Shown one piece after another: positions 18,447 through 25,047 of a DNA stretch of 64,000 bases. Made by a program: the position numbers and the translations under genes. The notes below the pieces were generated by a model. It saw only the letters and a program-made list of their open reading frames with translations. It was not told where the DNA came from and did no database searches. The DNA is from Aporhodopirellula rubra (GTDB taxonomy: Bacteria > Planctomycetota > Planctomycetia > Pirellulales > Pirellulaceae): assembly GCF_014192335.1 (NCBI RefSeq), contig NZ_JACHXU010000004.1, forward strand, positions 1 to 64,000, written 5' to 3'. Position 1 is the stretch's first letter. Each line of letters opens with the position of its first letter.

Positions 18447-20156
18447 ATGCGTTATCACGTTCTCGCAGCCGACTACGACGGCACGCTCGCCCACGACGAA
18501 CGCGTCGATGATTCCACGGTCGAGGCGCTTCGGCGACTTCGTGACTCGGGCAGAAAACTCATCTTGGTGACAGGGCGCCGTTTGGAACCGGTGCTCGAAC
18601 TGTTCCCCGAGGTTTCACTCTTTCATCACATCGTTGCGGAAAACGGCGCGTTGCTTTTCGATCCAACCACGGGAGAAGAAACACTCCTAGCTGCCCCGCC
18701 ACCTCCCGAGTTTGCTGCGGAACTCACCCGACGCGGCGTTCACCGTCTTGAAACCGGTCGATGCATCGTCGCAACCTGGCAACCCTTTGAAACGATTTCG
18801 CTAGACGTGATCCGCGAGTTTGAAATCGACTTGCAGATCATCTTTAACAAGGACGCCGTCATGCTGTTGCCCAGCGGCGTTAACAAAGCCTTCGGGTTAA
18901 GTAAGGCGTTGCAGCGGATCGGATTCTCGTCACACAATGTCGTGGCCGTTGGTGACGCGGAAAACGACGAAGCGATGATGCGTTCGTGTGGCGCCGCTGC
19001 TGCGGTCGACAATGCCCTCCCGAGAGTGAAAGCGATGGCGGACGTGGTTCTCCGTCATCCGCGTGGAAAAGGCGTGGAAGAATTGATCGACATGATCATC
19101 GAAAATGACCTCGACGAACTTCGGCATCGTCCGCACCGACAACTCGTCCTTGGAACTCGACTCGACGGCGAACCATTCTCGATTGCGAGTCATGGCGAAA
19201 GCGTGCTGGTGACCGGCGGTCCGGGTGGCGGTAAAAGCAAACTCGCAATTCGAGTGATGGAATCGCTCACCGAACGAGGCGAACAGTGCTGTGTCGTTGA
19301 TCCAGAGGGCGACTACCGCGGGCTCGATGGGTCGATCACGTTGGGCACTGCGGAACGTGCACCCGACGTCGAAGAGGTGGTCGGCGTTCTCGAGTCGCCA
19401 GACGATCATTGCGTGGTGAGTTTTTTCGGCATCGCGAAAGACGACCGCCCCGAATACTTTAACAAACTCTTCCGCGCCCTCTCCGAACTACGCAGTCGCA
19501 CGGGAAGGCCACACTGGATCATCGTGGACGAGGCTCACTATGCGGCACCGAAAGACTGGCAACCGGCCAAGATGTGGAGTGGTGACGAGTTAGCCGGAAT
19601 CATTTTCATCACCGCCTATCACGACCGAATTTCCCCCGCGGTGCTCGAACACGTTGATTGGATCATCTCGATCGCGGAGCAACCCGAAGACGCGATCGAA
19701 CAATGTTGTCAACTCATGGGTGACGCACTCCCTTCATTCGACCGCCCCAAAATCGAATGCCAACATGGTGCGTTAGCATGGCGAAGAGGCGAACGGTACC
19801 CGGTATGGTTTAGCCGCCTGTCACCTCGCGATGAGGGGCAACGTCACCAACACAGCTACTACGAAGGAGTGATGGATGAGGAACTTCAATTCGTCTTTCG
19901 TGGAGTGGACAACCGAATGTCGCTAGCCACAGGCAATCTCAAGGAATTCATCAAAACGGCGTCCGGCATTGATGACGAAACTTGGATTCATCACCTCAAA
20001 CATGGTGACTACTCAACTTGGTTTCGAGACATCATCAAAGACCCTGAAGTCGCCGATGAGATTGCCACAATCGAACGCAACACTGGACTGCCTGCGAAAG
20101 ACAGTCGCGAGATGATTGCCGATCACATTCTCAAACGCTTCAAACCACCATGGTGA
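18447..20156 (+). CDS. HAD-superfamily phosphatase fused to a P-loop ATPase
   Basis: 569 residues from the ATG at 18447 (two in-frame TTG codons precede it). Residues 1-220 are a Cof-type HAD-IIB phosphatase: DYDGT at 9-13, ILVTGR at 39-44, GDAENDEAM at 169-177. Residues 230-450 are a P-loop ATPase related to HerA/DUF87-type proteins: VLVTGGPGGGKSKLA with Walker A at 257-264 and IIVDEAH (Walker B) at 358-364. A further 120-residue tail (FRGVDNRMSL, then HHLKHGDYSTWFRDIIKDPEVADEI) forms a separate small helical domain I cannot name. The stop is 4 bp before the diadenylate cyclase start, so the pair is co-translated. Function of the fusion is unknown; sugar-phosphate or nucleotide dephosphorylation gated by ATP is one possibility. 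Confidence 0.8.
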   Translation: MRYHVLAADYDGTLAHDERVDDSTVEALRRLRDSGRKLILVTGRRLEPVLELFPEVSLFHHIVAENGALLFDPTTGEETLLAAPPPPEFAAELTRRGVHRLETGRCIVATWQPFETISLDVIREFEIDLQIIFNKDAVMLLPSGVNKAFGLSKALQRIGFSSHNVVAVGDAENDEAMMRSCGAAAAVDNALPRVKAMADVVLRHPRGKGVEELIDMIIENDLDELRHRPHRQLVLGTRLDGEPFSIASHGESVLVTGGPGGGKSKLAIRVMESLTERGEQCCVVDPEGDYRGLDGSITLGTAERAPDVEEVVGVLESPDDHCVVSFFGIAKDDRPEYFNKLFRALSELRSRTGRPHWIIVDEAHYAAPKDWQPAKMWSGDELAGIIFITAYHDRISPAVLEHVDWIISIAEQPEDAIEQCCQLMGDALPSFDRPKIECQHGALAWRRGERYPVWFSRLSPRDEGQRHQHSYYEGVMDEELQFVFRGVDNRMSLATGNLKEFIKTASGIDDETWIHHLKHGDYSTWFRDIIKDPEVADEIATIERNTGLPAKDSREMIADHILKRFKPPW

Positions 20157-20160
20157 AGTA

Positions 20161-21348
20161 ATGTGGTTTCAGCTCAACGAATTGGTTGAATCGATACGAG
20201 TCGCTGATTTACTCGACATCGCGATCGTTGCTTCGTTGCTGTATTTGACGTTCGTCTGGCTACGTGACCGTGCATCGCGATCACTTGGGATCGTTGCCTG
20301 CGTGTTGGGCGTGATCTTTTTGCTCGCCCGTTGGCTCGATCTTTATTTGACCACGATGGCATTCCATTACGGTTCGGTGGGAATGTTGATCGCCATGGTG
20401 GTCGTCTTCCAACATGACCTTCGGCACGGCTTCGAACGACTGGCCTCGTCACGTTGGTTCCGTCGCTCGCATGCTGATTTGCCGTGCAGGAAGATCGTCG
20501 ACACCATCACCGAAGCGGTTGCCGATATGGCCGATAATCGCATTGGTGCGTTGATCATTTTTCCCGGTCGCGAACCGCTGGAACGACATGTCCGTGGAGG
20601 CATTGATGTCGATGGAAAGATCAGCCAGCAATTGCTGCTGAGCATCTTTCACCCGAAATCCCCTGGGCATGACGGCGCCGTGCTGATCACGCAAAACCGG
20701 ATCGCTCAATTGGGCCTTCATCTGCCGTTGACCACGCAGTTATCACAGATCCACGATGGCGGCACACGCCATGCTGCGGCGTTGGGCCTCGCCGAATGCA
20801 GCGACGCGATCGCGTTGGTTGTCTCCGAAGAGCGTGGCACGATCTCGCTCGCTCGCGATTCAACGTTGACCGTAATCGAACCTGCCGACGTCGCCGAGCA
20901 TCTTCGCGCGTACTTTTGCGAGCAATCGGGTGACGGTTGTCGGAATCGCGAATCAAGACGCGTCGATTGGCTCACCAAATTGACAGCCGTTCTCGCAGCG
21001 GTCACGTTATGGCTGTTGTTCGCCTACCACACCGACACAATCCAGCGAACCCTGGTGGTACCGATCGAATATCGCAACCTGCCTGCGACGCTCGAAATTG
21101 ACGATCCGAAACCAACCCACGCGGAAGTCACGTTATCGGGATCCGAACCCGCGTTCGCGGTTCTCAACCCTCGCGAGTTGGCGGTGTCTCTCGAAGTCAA
21201 AGACGTCAACGGACGTCGGGTGCTCAGTTGGCAGACGGAGCCCAACCTCGTCAACATCCCAAGGGAACTCCGCGTTCAAAACATGAGCCCCGAAACCGTT
21301 ATCGTCACACTGCGAGAAAAGCCCAATTCGCACGAACTCGCGCAGTAA
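20161..21348 (+). CDS. Membrane diadenylate cyclase (CdaA-type) fused to a YbbR domain
   Basis: 395 residues from the ATG at 20161. Three N-terminal membrane segments (about 18-34, 42-58, 66-86) precede a DisA_N/DAC domain with IGALIIFPG at 128-136, DGA at 171-173 and GTRHAAALG at 201-209. A fourth hydrophobic segment (about 272-290) leads to a YbbR-like beta domain (about 297-390). The expected reaction is synthesis of c-di-AMP from two ATP. In Firmicutes CdaA and the YbbR protein CdaR are separate adjacent genes; here they are one polypeptide. The canonical RHR motif reads RHA (203-205), so one phosphate-contacting Arg is missing and activity needs proof. It directly follows the HAD-ATPase gene. 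Confidence 0.88.
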   Translation: MWFQLNELVESIRVADLLDIAIVASLLYLTFVWLRDRASRSLGIVACVLGVIFLLARWLDLYLTTMAFHYGSVGMLIAMVVVFQHDLRHGFERLASSRWFRRSHADLPCRKIVDTITEAVADMADNRIGALIIFPGREPLERHVRGGIDVDGKISQQLLLSIFHPKSPGHDGAVLITQNRIAQLGLHLPLTTQLSQIHDGGTRHAAALGLAECSDAIALVVSEERGTISLARDSTLTVIEPADVAEHLRAYFCEQSGDGCRNRESRRVDWLTKLTAVLAAVTLWLLFAYHTDTIQRTLVVPIEYRNLPATLEIDDPKPTHAEVTLSGSEPAFAVLNPRELAVSLEVKDVNGRRVLSWQTEPNLVNIPRELRVQNMSPETVIVTLREKPNSHELAQ

Positions 21349-21352
21349 GCAG

Positions 21353-21386
21353 GAGGCCATGACCACCACGAGGTGATCGCGGCCTC
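21353..21386. terminator. Hairpin between convergent genes
   Basis: GAGGCC (21353-21358) pairs with GGCCTC (21381-21386), with an inner CACC/GGTG pairing. It sits between the cyclase gene and the convergent isomerase gene and may serve both; no long U-tract. Confidence 0.4.
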
Positions 21387-21424
21387 AGAACAGGAACCAT
21401 TTCAGGGCGTCATCCGCATGTCCG

Positions 21425-22330
21425 TTAAACGATGCACTGCGCGACCGCGTTTTGCAGTCCCGTCATCGGATCGCCAGCGGGAATGAACTCGTGCGCGAAG
21501 TACCCGTCATACCCCGTGTCGGCGATCGCGCGGGCGATAGGCGGGTAGAACAACTCCTGCGTGTCGTCGAGTTCGTGACGCCCAGGATTTCCTGCGGTGT
21601 GGTAGTGACCATAGTAAGGGTGGTTCTTTTCAATCGTTCGAATGATGTCCCCTTCCATGATTTGCATGTGATAGATGTCGTAGAGCAACTTGAAGTTATC
21701 GCTTCCGACTTGTTTCACTAACTCAACGCCCCATTCGCTGTTGTCGCACATGTAGTCCGCATGGTTGACTTTGCTGTTGAGAAGTTCCATCTGCAGGGTG
21801 ACACCAGCGGCCTCTGCGACGGGAACGATTTTCTTCAACGCGTCAACGCAGTTCTTCATTCCGGTTTTACGATCGATTCCGCGAGCGTTCCCGCTGAAGC
21901 AAATCACGTTCTTCCAACCTTCCGCCGAGGTCGCTTCGATGGCGGCATTCATTTTCTCAAGTGCCTCGTCGTGAAATTTGGGGTCACACAATCCATTTGC
22001 GAGCGAGTGTGAACCCACCATCGTGCAGACGAGCCCATGCTTTTTCAGCGTTGGAAAATCATCTGGACCTAACAAATCGATGCCGACCATACCTAACTTC
22101 GAGGCGGCAACGCACATGTCGTCCAAGCTGAAATTCTTGTAGCACCATTTACAGACGGACTGATTGAGTCGACCTTGTTTGGCATCGACTGATTCAGTGG
22201 CGGGTGTGGCGGCGACGGCGTCTTGCGCGACGACCGAACCGGCGGATGCGAGCGTCGCGGCACCGGCGGCGGTGGCCAGCGAACGTGAAAGGAGACTGCG
22301 GCGGGAAACCGAATCGTCGGGACGGGACAT
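21425..22330 (-). CDS. Tat-exported hydroxypyruvate-isomerase-like TIM barrel
   Basis: 301 residues from the ATG at 22328-22330, chosen because it opens a twin-arginine leader (SRRSLLSRSLATAAGAATLAS). The rest is the xylose-isomerase-like fold with metal-site motifs MELLNSKVNH, LLYDIYHMQIMEGD, HYHTAGNPGRHEL and FAHEFIPAGD; these match the hydroxypyruvate isomerase subgroup, as does the cytoplasmic paralogue at 33.9-34.7 kb. Exported members of this group are common in planctomycetes and their substrates are not established. It is a single gene, convergent with the cyclase gene. Confidence 0.88.
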   Translation of the reverse strand: MSRPDDSVSRRSLLSRSLATAAGAATLASAGSVVAQDAVAATPATESVDAKQGRLNQSVCKWCYKNFSLDDMCVAASKLGMVGIDLLGPDDFPTLKKHGLVCTMVGSHSLANGLCDPKFHDEALEKMNAAIEATSAEGWKNVICFSGNARGIDRKTGMKNCVDALKKIVPVAEAAGVTLQMELLNSKVNHADYMCDNSEWGVELVKQVGSDNFKLLYDIYHMQIMEGDIIRTIEKNHPYYGHYHTAGNPGRHELDDTQELFYPPIARAIADTGYDGYFAHEFIPAGDPMTGLQNAVAQCIV

Positions 22331-22575
22331 CAGCAGAACTTCCGTTGGGTTGGGGAGGAAGAGGATGGAGGGAAACGCGATGAGGCCGTACGAGACAGCA
22401 TGTTTATCGCGACATGCCATTGTATACAAACACGGGCCTGAAACCGCTGCGACAAACAGACATTGGTCGATTCCGTTAATGCGTTCCCAATCGAGAGCGA
22501 TTCGCAGTCCTAAAGCGGGCACACCACTGGCATTGACGAGTCAGTGCGTCATCGCGAATGTTCAACAACAGCCGT

Positions 22576-23298
22576 TCAGGAGCTCTTGGAATGCATTCGC
22601 AGCACAGTCCAACCGGAACGAATCGCCTCGCGAAAATTCAGCTTGCTGTCGCCGATGGTTCGCTCGGTAAACGTAATGGGGACTTCCGTGAATGTCGCAC
22701 CTTGGTGATGTAGCTTGAGCAGCACTTCTTGCAGAAACGAATAACCTTCGGACGGTTGATCATCGAGATCCAGTTCAGCAAGTTTACTGACGCGGTAACA
22801 CCGAAACGAACCGCTGGCATCGTTCACGGGCAGACCGAGGCGTCGCCGAGCGATCAGATTGATCCACCGGCTCATCCATTTTCGACGAAGGGGCCAACCA
22901 ACAATCTCCCCATCGGGAACATAACGTGAGCCTACCGCGACATCGCATCCGTCACCAACGGCCGCAACCAATCGAGGCAAATCGGCAGGGTCGTGGGACA
23001 GGTCTGCATCGAGATTGCAGAACAGATCGTAGCCGCCGTCGATCGCGGCGATCATTGCAGCAAGGATCGCTCCACCGAGCCCGCGTTGATCTCGAACGAG
23101 GCATTTAATCGAGTCAGCTCGGTCGCGAGACTCCGCAAATTGTCGAACCCGTTCGGCCGTTCCGTCAGGCGAATCATCATCGACAACGAGGATGTCCGCA
23201 TCGGGCAGCGCGTCCGAGATTCGGCTGAGCAGGGAGGAGACATTCCCCGCTTCGTTGTAGGTGCAGACTCCGACGAGAATTCGAAGATTCGATGACAT
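22576..23298 (-). CDS. Polyprenol-phosphate mannosyltransferase-like GT2 glycosyltransferase
   Basis: 240 residues, the size of single-domain dolichol-phosphate-mannose synthases without membrane segments. Diagnostic motifs: DDDSPDGT at 40-47, LVRDQRGLGGAI, DADLSHDP at 97-104, VGSRYVPDGEIVGWPLRRKWMSRWIN, and YSFLQEVL, VPITFTER. It is predicted to move a hexose (mannose or glucose) from a nucleotide sugar to polyprenyl phosphate at the inner face of the membrane, for later protein or wall glycosylation. It stands alone, 230 bp downstream of the pyruvate dehydrogenase genes on the same strand. Confidence 0.9.
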   Translation of the reverse strand: MSSNLRILVGVCTYNEAGNVSSLLSRISDALPDADILVVDDDSPDGTAERVRQFAESRDRADSIKCLVRDQRGLGGAILAAMIAAIDGGYDLFCNLDADLSHDPADLPRLVAAVGDGCDVAVGSRYVPDGEIVGWPLRRKWMSRWINLIARRRLGLPVNDASGSFRCYRVSKLAELDLDDQPSEGYSFLQEVLLKLHHQGATFTEVPITFTERTIGDSKLNFREAIRSGWTVLRMHSKSS

Positions 23299-23400
23299 AA
23301 ATTCCGTCGTGTCTTTTATCGAGCGTCGAGTCCGTTCTGGCGAGCCTGCGGTGCGGGAAATGGTGCAGTAGACGCGAGTTATTTAACGTTAGTTTTTCAG

Positions 23401-23443
23401 AACCGGAGGGGTGCCGGTTGTCTGTCACGAACGCTTCGTGACA
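23401..23443. terminator. Two adjacent hairpins downstream of the pyruvate dehydrogenase genes
   Basis: AACCGG (23401-23406) with CCGGTT (23414-23419), and a perfect 9-bp stem TGTCACGAA (23423-23431), loop CGC, TTCGTGACA (23435-23443). They lie 86-128 bp past the aceF stop on the transcribed minus strand. No U-tract is seen, so termination or transcript-end protection are both possible. Confidence 0.45.
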
Positions 23444-23528
23444 TTCCATCAGGGCTCGCGACGAATCGTTTCGGAGACAACGATCCGAAGCGAATGGCTC
23501 ACGCGCGCCCTTTCCTGTCTATTTCGTC

Positions 23529-24932
23529 CTACAACGCGAGCAACAAGCGGCTCGGTGCTTGCAGGTAACTGATCACGTCGTTGAGGAAGCGAGCAGCGGT
23601 GCCGCCGTCGACGAGCCGGTGATCGTACGACAGGCTCAGCGGCATCATCAACCGTGGCTGAATCGAATCATCGGGCATCACGACAGGCAATTTCCGACTG
23701 CGTCCGACCAACAAGATCGCGACTTCGGGAACGTTCACGATTGGTGTGCTGTATTGGCCGCCGATCGCACCGAGATTGCTGATCGTAAACGACCCGCCCT
23801 TGAGATCACTGACGGCGAATTGCCCGCCACGTACCTTACCGGCCGTTTCGGCCAGGGCACGAGTAATGTCTGGGATGCCCATGCGATCGACGTCTGGAAG
23901 AACCGGCACGACGAGGCCGCGATCGGTATCCACGGCGATTCCGATGTTCACGTAATCTTTGTAGATGATCTGTTCGTTGTCGCTATCGATCACGGCGTTG
24001 ATCGCCGGGTGATGCCGCAGCGCGGTCGCGACGGCTTTGATCAAGAATGGCATCGTAGTGAGTTTCAAACCCTGAGCCGCGTAGTCGTCTTTGCTAGACT
24101 GACGCAGACGCTCCAGGTCGGTGATATCCGCGTCGTCAAAGTTGGTCACGCGTGGAACGCTCGACCAAGAAACATGCATTTGAGCAGCGATCGTTTTACG
24201 GATCTTGCTCATGCGTTCGACTCGGATCGGGCCGAATTCGTCTTGCCCTTCGGTACCTGGCAGATCCGAGCCACCCGCCGATGCGGATGCGGCAGGACGA
24301 GCCGGGCGGGAGGAACCGCTGACCGATGCGGCTTTGGTGGTGTTCGCCGAACGCACGGCGGCGAGAACGTCATCTCGAGTGATCCGTCCGCCAGGGCCCG
24401 TGCCTTGGACGTTGGCCAAGTTGACGCTGGTTTCACGAGCGAGACGCCGGATGGCGGGACCAGCAGGAATCGAGCCGGAGTCGGCAACGGTGACGTTATC
24501 CGCCATTGGACGTTCAATGGTCGCCGGTGCGACGGGCGCCGCCGGTGCGGCAGGCTTGTCCGCAGGAGGCGCGGCCGAAACGGGCGTGGGAGCTGGTTTG
24601 GGTGCCGGAGTCGGCTCAGACGCGGGTTCTGGCTTCGCCTCCGCTTTGGGCTCCGGAGCGGCTGGTGCAGGTTTGGCGGGTGCTGCGTCGGCACCTTCGG
24701 CGGCTTCGACTTCGATCAGATCGCCACCGATCGGAACGGTATCGCCTTCGCTGACCGAAATTTTGGTCACCTTGCCGCTGACGTCCGAGGGCACAGGAAC
24801 CGTTGCTTTGTCTGTTTCCATCTCGATGATGTCATCACCGGCACTGATAACGTCACCGACGGATACGAAGATTTCGAGGACGTCGCCGGATTCAATACCG
24901 TCGCCGAGTTCAGGAAGTTTGACTGCAGGCAT
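23529..24932 (-). CDS. aceF: Pyruvate dehydrogenase E2, dihydrolipoamide acetyltransferase
   Basis: 467 residues. One N-terminal lipoyl domain with EMETDKATV and the lipoyl Lys42, an Ala/Pro/Glu-rich flexible linker (about 80-145), the peripheral E1/E3-binding domain (PAIRRLARETSVNLANVQGTGPGG...), a second linker, and the catalytic acetyltransferase domain ending with SLSYDHRLVDGG, where His and Asp act in transfer to CoA. E. coli E2 has three lipoyl domains; one is common elsewhere. It lies 115 bp after the E1 gene on the same strand. E3 (lpd) is not in the window. Confidence 0.95.
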   Translation of the reverse strand: MPAVKLPELGDGIESGDVLEIFVSVGDVISAGDDIIEMETDKATVPVPSDVSGKVTKISVSEGDTVPIGGDLIEVEAAEGADAAPAKPAPAAPEPKAEAKPEPASEPTPAPKPAPTPVSAAPPADKPAAPAAPVAPATIERPMADNVTVADSGSIPAGPAIRRLARETSVNLANVQGTGPGGRITRDDVLAAVRSANTTKAASVSGSSRPARPAASASAGGSDLPGTEGQDEFGPIRVERMSKIRKTIAAQMHVSWSSVPRVTNFDDADITDLERLRQSSKDDYAAQGLKLTTMPFLIKAVATALRHHPAINAVIDSDNEQIIYKDYVNIGIAVDTDRGLVVPVLPDVDRMGIPDITRALAETAGKVRGGQFAVSDLKGGSFTISNLGAIGGQYSTPIVNVPEVAILLVGRSRKLPVVMPDDSIQPRLMMPLSLSYDHRLVDGGTAARFLNDVISYLQAPSRLLLAL

Positions 24933-24961
24933 GGGAGCAAGAGATATAAGGGTGAAAGGCA

Positions 24962-25025
24962 GCAGGTAACAGGTGCATCAGAAAAAGGTGACAGGCAAAG
25001 CGTTTCAGGTCCACCTGTGACCTGC
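24962..25025. repeat. Imperfect inverted repeat between aceE and aceF
   Basis: A 14-base arm starting GCAGGTAACAGGTG (24962-24975) is complementary at 13 of 14 positions to CACCTGTGACCTGC (25012-25025), with 36 bases between that include another GGTGACAGG unit (24987-24995) and the palindrome CAGGTCCACCTG (25006-25017). It fills most of the 115-bp gap and could form a long hairpin in the aceE-aceF transcript. Confidence 0.6.
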
Positions 25026-25047
25026 TCGCTCGGACCCGAACGCCGGA

